Shown here: positions 43,006 to 54,358 of the stretch, one piece after another
How the letters are laid out: each line of letters begins with the position of its first letter
Position numbering within the stretch: position 1 is the first letter of the stretch
Assembly: GCA_907163375.1 (NCBI GenBank)
Contig: CAJQUW010007746.1
Span: 62,001-126,000 of the forward strand
Length of the DNA: 64,000 nucleotides
Source of the DNA: Prostheceraeus crozeri
Taxonomy: Eukaryota; Platyhelminthes; Polycladida; Euryleptidae
Reading direction: 5' to 3'
Position numbers and translations under genes: made by a program
The notes under the pieces: model-generated
Databases searched by the model: none
Told to the model about the DNA's origin: nothing
What the model saw: only the letters and a program-made list of their open reading frames with translations

Positions 43006-46000
43006 TTGTTAATAAACACTTAACTAGTGCGCCGGCGTAATAAGTTTCCAATCCTACATTCAACAGTGTATAATTTTATCCTAAACATATTGTTGTTGCT
43101 AACTGGTGCTAGCTACATGTACAATCACTTTACTTCAGTTGGTTGACTAGTTGCGGTCTCACTCCCATTTGACCTGAAATTAACACTTGCATTCTTCATT
43201 CAACGAGTGCCAGGACTAGAAATAAATACTTCCATTTTTTCGCCAAATAATCGGCTTGATTGATTATTTTCTATTTGACGGAAGCCGAAAACCGTGATAT
43301 TTCGGTAAAAATGTCTATTTGACCTTTCGAACGGCACAGACTGTCATCGTCAGGCGAATGAGACTCATGTCACAAATGCAGAACACAAATAAGAAACAGT
43401 ACTTATGGGTTATCCCCAACGTTTTCAAATTTGTCCAAAAGTCGTAGAAATGAATCAATCGTCACAAAACTTTAAACACACGTAGGTGAGGATATCTTTA
43501 GCCACATACCAAATTTTGGCAAATCGGATATGTTCTTTTTGAATTAGAAGCGATGACTTGAAGTGCAGCGATGCCGGCAGCTTCATCCGAGTTGTCAGTG
43601 ACCTCAACGTCTGAGCAGAAGGCTCTTGAGGTCAACAAAGTCATTTCTCTACAACTCGTGAAGCGATGATGACCGCGCCACATCCCTCAAATGGCAGTGA
43701 ATGAGACGAAGAAATAGAGAGAACAATGCATACACGAGTAGCAATGATGCGTCGAACAGACGAAGTTAGATCAAGCTGCTGACATCGCTACACTTTACGT
43801 TATCGTCTTTAATGCAAGAAGTACTTGCCGATCTGCATAGAATTTTGCATGTAGGTAGAAAATATGCCTAAGTACGTGTATTCGAAGTTTGGTGACGATT
43901 CTTGAAGATTCTAAATAAATTTGTGAGAGATAACCCATAAGTACCAAAAAAACTTATGTATTGCGTCAGATTGTAGGAAACGATCCATTTAGATTAGTGC
44001 GTTAACTTTACATTTTGATGATTTGAAGGCATTCATGATGAAGAATTTAAAATATTATTTTAAGGCTTCATATTTTTCACTTGCTATTTTTCTGCTTTAT
44101 GAGAGATCTTTGTTTCATCCTAGCACACACGCATGCTTTATTCTATGAATGAATACTGTACACAAAATATGATGTATGGTGGTTATTTTGTAAACTTGCA
44201 GTTCATATAGTATATTTTTTGGTTGAAGGAAGACCTTTTATAAATTAATAATAAGTTGATTATTAAGCTTCGGCTATAAGATTAGATAAAAAATAAAATA
44301 GCAAGTAATAGCGAACAACGTCATTACAAGTATATGTTAGATTCGCTATGATAGGTGGACGATTAACTTGACGATCGATATAGTACAATAAATTATGATG
44401 AAGTCAACTAGATATGTACGTCTGTAATTTTTTTGGTGTGTTGTGGAACTTTACGTTATCTATGTGTAGGCCTACATTAATACCCACTAGCCTATGATAC
44501 AAGTGCATATACATATGTATAGACCTACATTAATAATCACTGACATAAATCATCATGTTGTAGTGCCCATCATTGAGCAGATAAATAGATTTCGCACCAT
44601 CAGTGTCTGTTTCGTTCTATTTTACCTGATGTCAAAAAGCATCACCCGAACTACGAAGCAAGGTAATCAATGCCCGCTTGAAATTTTTGAATATGACTAC
44701 TCACAGAGATTATATAAGGTCATCAATTTGTATCTTCTGATATGCCAAAAAAATGTTCTCAAACATACCGATTTTATTTAAAATTGAAAGCTGTATAATT
44801 GCTAAAGAGACAGATTCAGCAGATAATGATGTGCAAAATACATAACTCTGAAATTTCCGGTGAATTCGATTAGGGCAAGCTGTGAATAATATAGCCCTAC
44901 TGTGAATGAATCATGGGTAACTTGTTCAACAGATATCCACTTCTAAGAAGTAGGTGCTTCTAGCGATCATTGCTAAAAAATATTTTGCAGAATATTTGGC
45001 AGTAATCATGATGTCATACAAAAATTTAATAATTAAATTTAAAATAATTCGTATTTCAACGAATTGTCTCGTCTAAATAAGCTCACTGTATAGTTTCGGC
45101 TGTTGGTACACACTTTCACGGGGGAATAACTTGGCCTCAGTTATTCGGTTATTTACACGCAACATTGCGTGCGAATAATACGTCATTTAGTGTCTGATCA
45201 GTCATCATCAAATCAGGTCATGAGTTGGTAATACAAAATCAACTTTATATTAGCTGATTGAATTAGGCTGCAGAACCGCTTATTTTCTTAAAATGAAAGT
45301 ACTAACTCCCATAATGCACCACGTTTCGTCAGCTGCCATTCCTTTTTCTTAAATAGGCCTACTGAAACTGTTCTTAAAGAACGCTCACTATTCAACGTCG
45401 CAACTTGGAAGAAGCTATTCTTATGACATTCATGTAGTAAACTGGTATGAACCGGATAATTATTGCGAAATTTATTTAGTTGCTCATATATAGTTCACGT
45501 GGTGAAAATTAACGCACTGTCTGCATTTATGGTGATTGCTATTACTTTCATTATATGCCAAAAATTTGACCGACTTACTGATCCAGTTGAATGCGTCATA
45601 ATTTTTCATACTAGATCAACCACTAGATGAATGGGATGTACGTCAACAATGAACCTTGTCAAATGAGTTTTAGTGGACTATGTAGTTGAACATAAATGAA
45701 TTGGCATTGAAAAGTTATACTCTTGCTAACTGAGATGTAGAACCGTGTTCATGAGACATCAACTGTATTATATGCAGTGACCTTCCACTAGGTGTTGCGC
45801 AAATTTGACGATTTAAGTTGAATGAACCTACTATCATTAACAACAACTTACCAGACGCCATTTTACGCGGTCAGAATGATTCTTCCACAGCAAAATTTGT
45901 AACACCATGCGCCATTCAGCCTGTCGTTCACACAGTCTCATTGAGTCATTGTCTGTCGCTGTCTGCTATGCTCTTTAATAACAACAGTCAGACAACGATT

Positions 46001-46560
46001 CAGTATGACGTCACAAGTGTAAACGTCGAGTTATTTGTGTGGGAGCATCTCGTTCAATTCTCATGATGACGGTGGAATTTCCATCAGCTGGTTACTCTGG
46101 TTACTCTAGTTACTCTTGGCACAGTAACTTAAGACATCGTTAAAATAAGGGCATGCTGTGATGTTTTAGGACACACACAAGGGTCACGTGCTTCAACCAC
46201 GCAGAGTTGACCTTCACTGTGATGTGAAACGTAGCACATCCATCATAGGCAAAAAATGTTACTAAAAAAGCAAGCAAGGATTCCTTTCTTCTCTTTCCAG
46301 GAAATATTTGTATTAGATGCAATCTTAAATATGTAGATAAACAATATCTAAGCGCAAAATGAAGCAATTTCTCCACTGTTTCATCTGTAAAACCATACCA
46401 TTCAGAAATGACACGTCCATCAGCAAAATTGGCATGAAATATGAGAAGCCTGATGAATTTTGGGTAGGAATCAATTGGAAAATTGAGTTGTTGCCATAAA
46501 TTTTAGCCACAGCAACTTTTTGAAATTGGTAAATGTGAATTTCTGAAAATCATCTTGGCG
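43006..46560. other. Interior of the hAT-like insertion, no gene recognised
   Basis: AT-rich sequence. Open stretches of 78-95 codons (44494-44781 and 45818-46066 plus; 46140-46376 minus) have no recognisable domain. Near 43286-43364 is TGATATTTCGGTAAAAATGT followed by CTGTCATCGTCAGGCG, a pattern reminiscent of Penelope-like element termini; this is a weak resemblance only. Confidence 0.35.
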
Positions 46561-46650
46561 AAAAAAGATGGCGGACATGTCGCCAAAAAAAATACATTAG
46601 AGCAATGAGTTGATTGCACACTTAACATATTTAAACACTTTGAGTTAGTT

Positions 46651-47164
46651 AATTCTTCAAATTTCTCAAAATAAAGGAAAGGAGAATCTGAGATAGATTT
46701 TGATAGTCAGTTAAATGATTTTGCTAATTATGGCAATTGGAATTCGCTAAAAACTGAAAATTTACATGACGAATTAATCAAATTTCGATTTATACCTGGA
46801 CTGGATAACAATCAATTAAAACTTAAGATTCTTGAAAAATTGCAAGTTTCATCAAAATCAACAATTTCTGAAATGCTTGATTTTTGCCAAATGAATGAAC
46901 AATTACATAAATTCGTAAATAATGATAAGGATTGTGCAACTGGACAAACAGAAAATTTTAAAATCCTTTATTAAACCGAAATACGACTTCAATCCTTGTT
47001 TAAAATGTGGATTGTCGCATAAAAAACGCCAATGCCCAGCTTTTGGCAAAAGATGCAATTCATGCAAAAAGTTGAATCATTTCGCCAAATGTTGTAAAAA
47101 TATAAATAGCGAAGCGAAACTAAAAGCCCAGTATAAAGACAGCTATACCAAAAATGCAAAATAA
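46651..47164 (+). pseudogene. G2 gypsy Gag, C-terminal part with zinc knuckles
   Basis: Reads GESEIDFDSQLNDFANYGNW, KFRFIPGLDNNQLKLKILEK and ISEMLDFCQMNEQLHKFV, then after a frameshift near 46940 two knuckles: CLKCGLSHKKRQCP and CNSCKKLNHFAKCC. Ends at an in-frame TAA (47162-47164) directly followed by the protease in the same frame. Confidence 0.85.
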
Positions 47165-47652
47165 TACGATAAAAATGAAACACACAATGTTGACATTTTT
47201 GTGATAAACAATTCTCAAAAAGCTATATATAAGGATTTCTTTATAAACAACCAAAGATTAAGGTTTCAAGCTGACACTGGAGCCACAGTTAGCATTCTGT
47301 CTCAAAATCAATGGATTGAAATTGATAGTCCAATCTTGTCTCCGACACTCATAATTCCAACTAATTACGATGGTTCAAAAGTAAAAACGCTAGGTCAATT
47401 AACCGCTAAGTTAAGAAATGAATATTGATGATGATAGCGAAATTGATAGGCCTACTCCTTTAATGTCGTAGATACTGAAGAATCATATGGGCTTACAGGA
47501 AGGGACATAATTGACGTAGAAAATTCAAAGGTTGAGTTGAGGGCTATAGAAGAAACCTCCGTTTTACTAACTATAAAGAATTTTACGGCGAACATAGTTC
47601 TTACAAATAAAAACTTTAACAATCTTTGTGAAATATCACTTTTTAATGCTTG
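47165..47652 (+). pseudogene. G2 gypsy protease and start of Pol
   Basis: In the frame of the zinc knuckles, FINNQRLRFQADTGATVSIL shows an intact Asp-Thr-Gly-Ala active site, followed by IIPTNYDGSKVKTLGQL. After TGA at 47426-47428 a shifted frame gives SYGLTGRDIIDVENSKVEL and ends with FNA then TGA at about 47652, just before the degenerate mariner. RT does not follow on this strand. Confidence 0.82.
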
Positions 47653-47668
47653 ATCTGGATTATGGATA

Positions 47669-48943
47669 TACAGGGTGGGCGGAAAGTTAATACCTATTTC
47701 AAATTGTCTCTAATACGTTAAGTACATTTCAGGTTCGCATTATATTCAAGCATGATTTGCATCAAGCCTTGCCATTTTTCTCTTCAAAATTTTATAGTTA
47801 GATTCTTAATACTTTCAGATTTCTATGATTAAAAAGTTTTTATCAGATTTTAAAAATTCAATTGATATAGTAGCACAGATTTCTAAAGATAAAGCTTTAA
47901 ATTTGTCTTTACTTGAGAGGCGTAAATTTTGATCCATTATCGTCAGTCATAATGGTATAGGCGGACCATGAAACTCCTATTGATTATGGAGCACGAATGC
48001 TCAATTGGCATGAAAGAAATCAAATTTTTTTTCACAACATTTTGTGGAGCGACGAATCAGTGCTTCATGTTGGTGGCTTCGTCATTCGTCACAACCGCCA
48101 ATACTGGGCAGAAAACGACCCTACGATTTGTGCAGAGAAATATCAATCATAACCGAGTGTGATTGTCTGGTGTGGTATGATGGCAGATACCATCGTGGGT
48201 CCTTTCCTCCAATGTGAAGCGATGAATTCACAGAGGCTACAGGAGAAAGTGTGGACGGTCATTAGCACATCGAAAATGTCAACGACCTGATTTTTATGCA
48301 AGACGGTCCTCGCCCACCTGGTAAGGGAGTGGCTTGATGGGCAGTTCTCAGGGCGCTCTTTAGGTCGCCGAGGCCCTCCCTCATTAATGGCCGATCACAA
48401 GTCCATATGCGACTCCATGCGCCTTCTTATGTTGGGGATGGGCAAGGGATGAAGCTTATCGTTCAAAGCCAGGGACACTACCTGAGCATGAGAACATAAT
48501 TCAGATTGTTTCATCTTTTGTGCCTCTGGAGTTTCTCAGGCAGTCAGGGAACATCATGCCTGATCGACTTCGCACCCTAGTAGAGCGATTGGGTGTTCAT
48601 ATTATTGAGTTTTAGTATCTTGCAATTTTTCGCATTAAATGTTTTAATTAGGAAATTGACTTTTTTCAGTTTATTGGAACGCATAAAAAATAGATTTGTG
48701 CATTTTCATGTAACAAAATTCTTGCATCTTAAAAAATTTTCAAATTAGGTCTCTCAAGTAAAGACAAATTTAAAGCTTTATCTTTAAAAATCTGTGCTAC
48801 TATATCAATTGAGTTTTTCAAAATCTGATAAAAACTGCTACCTTTTCAATCACACATCATGCTTGAATATAATGCGAACCTGAGCTGCACTTAGCGAATT
48901 AGGGACAATTCAAAATAGGTATTAACTTTCCGCCCAACCTGTA
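47669..48943 (+). mobile_element. Degenerate mariner/Tc-like transposon with long TIRs
   Basis: 1275 bp flanked by TA (47667-47668 and 48944-48945). Ends are TACAGGGTGGGCGGAAAGTT and, inverted, TACAGGTTGGGCGGAAAGTT; TIRs extend about 250 bp with substitutions and indels. It interrupts G2 gypsy sequence. Confidence 0.88.
47955..48615 (+). pseudogene. Degenerate IS630/Tc1-mariner transposase
   Basis: Pieces in different frames read NILWSDESVLHVGGFVIRHN (first catalytic Asp), RQYWAENDPTICAEK, VIVWCGMMADTIVGPF and DLIFMQDGPRPP (second catalytic Asp), with a region further on (GQFSGRSLGRRGPPSLM-like words) matching the R-R-G-P segment before the third. Several stops and shifts make it dead. It belongs to a different lineage from the element at 1137-2908. 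Confidence 0.8.
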
Positions 48944-48980
48944 TATCTTAAGGGCTGATGATCTGTTTGTATCTTGAAGT

Positions 48981-49445
48981 ATGTTGAAGTATCTATGTCT
49001 TAGTTAGTTATAACTTTCATTTGCATACATTTTTGATTTCCATGGTTTGTTTAGCCTTCTTTGTATGGATTGTATATAACATCAACATGGATTGTTGCCG
49101 AAAAAAAGCTATGTTAAGACCATTGTGCGTCATTGAAATGAAAAGGGCCGCAATACCATGAATGCACATGTAGATATCCGCTGATTGAGATTGCAAAAAT
49201 ATCTTTTTCATGCATATAGAGATATCATCATTACGGATACATCGTTGCCATCCTTTTTCCACATTGTACCATAGCTGAATTACGCACAATATCCTCTATA
49301 TCATGTCGTGTCATGATGCCGTGATATCCATGATTACCACATTTGAATTTCATGTATTAAGTTCGTAGAACTGGTTAGGGAATATAAATGCCTGAGATGC
49401 TCTAACAAACGGCTGTTTTAACGGGAACACAAGAATGGTGGTAGG
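48981..49445 (+). repeat. G2 gypsy LTR-like segment
   Basis: Matches the minus strand of 35480-35740 but is longer, with an extra 150 bp or so in the middle. It is followed about 110 bp later by a G2 gag start, as expected of a 5' LTR and leader. Confidence 0.45.
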
Positions 49446-49545
49446 ATTGCAAGAAACAATCAATGATCTACAAATAATGAAGTAAGCCATTCCTTTTATC
49501 TTCAACGGTTGTTCAATTGCATTATTTTTCAATTGCCACTGATGT

Positions 49546-49800
49546 GATCGTTAGTAACTATGAGTGATAATAAAAAGGAAATATTAACTTTAGATAATGC
49601 AGAACAAGGTAACTGTTGGCTTTCAGTATTTGAGGCTAACTGCCGATCTAAAAAATTGAAGATAGGATAGGGGAGTCTGAAACTTCTCCTGAAACACACC
49701 TTTTCATAGAGAAATGTGGTACAAAAGCCCTTCTGAAAGTATGTTCTCTCCGGCAAATAATGAATTAGATACTCTGTTGTTTTCGGAGATTAAAATAGAG
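49546..49800 (+). pseudogene. G2 gypsy Gag, N-terminal fragment (second copy)
   Basis: Starts MSDNKKEILTLDNAEQGN and follows the same reading as 41675-41953 (SVFEANCRSKKLKI), then breaks by indels near 49670 and ends near 49796. Just before it (49515-49544) lies GCATTATTTTTCAATTGCCA, identical to part of G2 pol on the opposite strand. Confidence 0.65.
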
Positions 49801-50670
49801 GCCATCATTCCAATTATTGATTTATGAAGTGAACTGCACATGTGCCTAGTCACTGAACAATCAAGTATTTTATATTTTTGATATATCTATTAGCATATTA
49901 TCACATTCTGAAATGATTAATTGAAGGTTTATTTTCCGAATTCACGGAACTTTAGTAGAAATGGAAAATTTTGCTAGATGATGCATCCGCTCTGTCCAAT
50001 ACTGTGCTCCATTCACAAGTGTACTCAGCGGGCATGCATTTCTCCTTCAGCTAGCCTCTATATTGTCAATGAGCACATCTCTTCGACGACAAATAGTTTG
50101 TCTTGAAAACCATTTAGTGGCGATTAGGTCAACTGACAAATCACTAAGATTCTGCAGAAAATGCAGAGTGATGATGCATTGTATTTTCTCTCATGTTGTA
50201 GCAATAGCAGCTGTCACAAAGTCAGTTCGTTACAATTATTTCTTGTACATTGACTGCTCACAGTATTGATTATCAGCTACTTCAATCTCTAATTCTGGAC
50301 ATGGTGGAGTTCTAGGACGAGGGAAAGCTAATGTACTGTTTTCAGCAGGAAGGTATCACATATGAGGTCTGAAGACACAAAATTATTTTCTCGATCAAGA
50401 TTTTAATCTTTTTCTGAACATGTAATTTTGTTGAGTGTGAACGAAGACACGAATATCACATTATCAATGCAAATCGTTACTTTCTTGAGCGACGTGCGAG
50501 GAAAGATATTAAAGTTCTTCTTCTGTCTCATTCACTTGCCTTGTCTGCGATGGAAACGAAGTAAGCTAATTTCATTTCAATGGTGAAGCTTGTTATTATA
50601 ATTTTGTGTTTCTTTCTAAGGAACTGAATTCTGACAAACTGTAATAGTAAAGCGTAAACTACTCCAGATT
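49801..50670. other. No gene recognised
   Basis: AT-rich spacer before the satellite array. The open stretch 50063-50269 has no recognisable domain. Confidence 0.4.
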
Positions 50671-51736
50671 TATTATATATTTAAAAGTGAACTTTGCATC
50701 TATGGCAAGGCCAGGGATATCGGTTTCAGGTCAGTGAGCATTGACCTAATGGAAAAAATTGGAATTTGAGCTTGAACAGCTTAGGGGCCTTCAATTTTGG
50801 GTCAAATTTTTCGAGTAAATGGCAACATGTTCCTTGCAGCATGGTGCATAAAAGTACAGTTATTTGAGCCATCACCAATTAAATCTTGACAGATGAAATT
50901 CGAAAACTTGGCAAAAGCTTTACTCTTTTAGACGGCTCATAGGGTGGGCACGATTATCTACGCAACTTGCTAGATTGCCTCATTATATTAGGAGATGGGA
51001 AGACATTTTCCAGTCATAGATTGCTAATTGCTTTATCCAAAGCTGGAACAAGGCCATAGAACGTTCATCTAGCAGGTCTAATATATTTCAAAAGTTTTGT
51101 CAGCATGGAAACATTATGGCATTTCAGATGCTTGTGCTTTGAATCAAAGGTTACTCTTGATTGATTGATGTCTACACTTCAAGCGCAATACCAATTTGCA
51201 ATGAATGCAGCATGCCTTAGAACAGTATCAACCATTATCAATATGCCAGCACTTTGCATGGACTGCAATCCTATGGATAAGCAACATGACTGAATTACGT
51301 TGGGTATAGACGACTAATCTTGTGATGCCATTTAATATCAATTGATTCAAAATGAATGACATGATTAAAAGCAAGTCAACATAGACTATTAAAAATGTCA
51401 GTTGTTATATTCAGTTCAAATCAGATGTGTTATAGCTCAACTGCACAACTTAGTAAATATTTCAATTGAAATCAACACTTATGCTTTGATTTGCTAAGCC
51501 TCAATCAGATATGATGCATGTGAAATTATTTAGTTTATGTAGATAATGATGATTGTGATTTTTATCAAGACATTCGAAATATGTTGTGTTAGCGAAATTA
51601 ATGTTGAACTTCAATTTTTTAGCGAAATTTGAATAGCAAGCTCACTTAGACTTAGTGACAAATTAAATGACACAGCAACTGCATTTAGACGCTTGATATA
51701 CGTTATCATTTTTGTCCATATTAATGAAAGCATGTC

Positions 51737-51949
51737 TTATTGGGTGACTAAAGACAAATGAACCTTCTGATACCTTTGTAGTCGGAAAGAGTCGGATATT
51801 TTATTTAAGATTTTAATGCACCTGTCTTTAATTTCAAAAATTGGACTTCCTGTTTCACGTTTGAGAATCATAACGCAAATGTTATAGAATAGAATCGTCA
51901 GCTGAGGATGATGCGTAAGGATATAATTTAATGCAGATTGAGCTTTCAT
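51737..51949 (-). CDS. Conserved short ORF of satellite unit 1
   Basis: 70 codons starting MKAQSALNYILTHHPQL; no known domain is recognised. The sequence looks protein-like, with alternating hydrophobic and polar residues and few low-complexity runs. In all copies the reading frame survives; the differences seen are a Ser (here) versus Pro after KI, and presence or absence of one Asn codon (an in-frame 3-bp indel). On the same strand CACCAG precedes the Met by a few bases and CTACAAAGGTATCAG lies near the end, so it could be an internal exon with AG and GT borders. Whether it is expressed is unknown; it may simply be an open stretch in a satellite. Confidence 0.3.
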   Translation of the reverse strand: MKAQSALNYILTHHPQLTILFYNICVMILKRETGSPIFEIKDRCIKILNKISDSFRLQRYQKVHLSLVTQ

Positions 51950-54148
51950 ACATCTGGTGTTTACTTTAATAAATTATTTTTTTTCTTTTTGCATGTTGAG
52001 GTTTTACCTATATCTAATGAAACGAAGTAGGGGCCTAATTATAGCCAGCTCATCGACTTCAAATTTGAGTAACGAACAGCTCACATTCTACTAAGACGTT
52101 TGACATCTAAAAATTATTTTAATCAATTCTACTGGACTTTGACACTTCTTTTTCATATAGTGTCCGTCAAATGAACGTGCCTGTAGCCTATGTATGGCTG
52201 TAATAATCAAAGTAATTAGCAAAATATGTAGCTCTGAGCATTTCAATAATCCAAGTTTGACGTCGATCTAAGAGTCTGGAGGGTTCTTATTCCTAGGATA
52301 TAGTTTGCATTAATTTCCTTTGATAAGATGCTATACTCTTAACCAAGGGATACAATTCTGAGCCTTTCACAACGTAAGTTTGACGTCGATCTGAGACTAT
52401 GGAGGGTTCTAATTGCCATCCTATAGTTGGCATCAATTTGTATAAAATATCATACAAATTTTAACGAAGCCTTTGCTTTCGATAAATCCTACAATTAGAA
52501 AATTATTGTTATATAGCTTACTAAACGAAGAAGGAGGCCTAACTCAAAATTGAATAGAAGTGCATGGCTCATCGACTTCAAATTTCTTTAACGAACAATT
52601 CATATTCTACTAAAATTTTAGACATCTACATGTAGTAGGCCTGACTGTTTTGATCAATTTTGCTGGATTTTGACACTAATTCTTTTTCATAAAGTCTTCA
52701 TCAAATGAACGTGTCTATATGTATGGCTGTATTAATCAAAGTTATAAGCAGAATATGTAGCTCTGAGTCTTTCATAATCCAAGTTTGACGTCGATCTAAG
52801 AGTCTGGAGGGTTCTAATTCTTTGCGCTTACACATAATGTCGCTTTCATTTAATTAGACAATTTGCATAATAACATGCACATTTTAACGAAATCTCTGCA
52901 TAGATTTGCTTTCGAAAATTCCGACAATTAGAAAATGATTGCTGTATACAGCTTGCTAAAGGTCTGGAAATTGCTAATTCTCTATCTCACAGTAATTAGG
53001 AAATGATCGGAAATAAAGATCTAAAATCACTAACTATGCATGGAAGCAGTTCATGTCTGTAAGGGGGAGATATCTTTCTGCTTTTATATATTTTAAAAGT
53101 GAACTTTGCATCTATGGCAAGGCCAGGGATATCGGTTTCAGGTCAGTGAGCATTGACCTAATGGAAAAAATTGGAATTTGAGCTTGAACAGCTTAGGGGC
53201 CTTCAATTTTGGGTCAAATTTTTCGAGTAAATGGCAACATGTTCCTTGCAGCATGGTGCATAAAAGTACAGTTATTTGAGCCATCACCAATTAAATCTTG
53301 ACAGATGAAATTCGATAACTTGGCAAAAGCTTTACTCTTTTAGACGGCTCATAGGGTGGGCACGATTATCTACGCAACTTGCTAGATTGCCTCATTATAT
53401 TAGGAGATGGGAAGACATTTTCCAGTCATAGATTGCTAATTGCTTTATCCAAAGCTGGAACAAGGCCATAGAACGTTCATCTAGCAGGTCTAATATATTT
53501 CAAAAGTTTTGTCAGTATGGAAACATTATGGCATTTCAGATGCTTGTGCTTTGAATCAAAGGTTACTCTTGATTGATTGATGTCTACACTTCAAGCGCAA
53601 TACCAATTTGCAATGAATGCAGCATGCCTTAGAACAGTATCAACCATTGTCAATATGCCAGCACTTTGCATAGACTGCATTCCTATGGATAAGCAACATG
53701 ACTGAATTACGTTGGGTATAGACGACTAATCTTGTGATGCCATTTAATATCAATTGATTCAAAATGAATGACATGATTAAAAGTAAGTCAACATAGACTA
53801 TTAAAAATGTCAGTTGTTATATTCAGTTCAAACCAGATGTGTTATAGCTCAACTGCACAACTTAGTAAATATTTCAATTGAAATCAACACTTATGCTTTG
53901 AATTGCTAAGCCTCAATCAGATATGATGCATGTGAAATTATTTAGTTTATGTAGATAATGATGATTGTGATTTTTATCAAGACATTCGAAATATGTTGTG
54001 TTAGCGAAATTAATTTTGAACTTCAATTTTTTAGCGAAATTTGAATAGCAAGCTCACTTAGACTTAGTGACAAATTAAATGACACAGCAACTGCATTTAG
54101 ACGCTTGATATACGTTATCATTTTTGTCCATATTAATGAAAGCATGTC

Positions 54149-54358
54149 TTATTGGGTGACTAAAGACAAATGAACCTTCTGATACCTTTGTAGTCGGAAA
54201 GAGTCGGGTATTTTTAAGATTTTAATGCACCTGTCTTTAATTTCAAAAATTGGACTTCCTGTTTCACGTTTGAGAATCATAACGCAAATGTTATAGAATA
54301 GAATCGTCAGCTGAGGATGATGCGTAAGGATATAATTTAATGCAGATTGAGCTTTCAT
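54149..54358 (-). CDS. Conserved short ORF of satellite unit 2
   Basis: 69-codon version (one Asn codon fewer than unit 1, Pro in place of Ser); otherwise the same peptide. Confidence 0.3.
   Translation of the reverse strand: MKAQSALNYILTHHPQLTILFYNICVMILKRETGSPIFEIKDRCIKILKIPDSFRLQRYQKVHLSLVTQ

Larger units (their letters stand above)
41946..46642 (+). mobile_element. hAT-like 4.7-kb insertion in G2 gag, no transposase found
   Basis: The ends are CAAAGTAAGTATATAAG (left) and, inverted, CAAAGTGTTTAAATATG (right), flanked by the 8-bp direct repeat AGTTAGTT at 41938-41945 and 46643-46650. Gypsy gag sequence is found on both sides. An 8-bp duplication and short CA-starting TIRs fit the hAT superfamily. 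The first 1.06 kb is shared with 3340-4456. No transposase domain or long ORF is visible, so it is probably non-autonomous and may contain further old insertions. Confidence 0.6.

Noticed and set aside
43286-43364. Penelope-like terminus (ATATTTCGGT ... GTCATCGTCAGGC)
   Set aside because: Only a short resemblance to a remembered pattern; no RT or endonuclease nearby, so not annotated as an element.
46565-46600. AAGATGGCGGACATGTCGCC as a YY1-type promoter start
   Set aside because: The word alone is weak evidence; the reading frame ends after a few codons and it lies at the edge of a transposon-like insertion.
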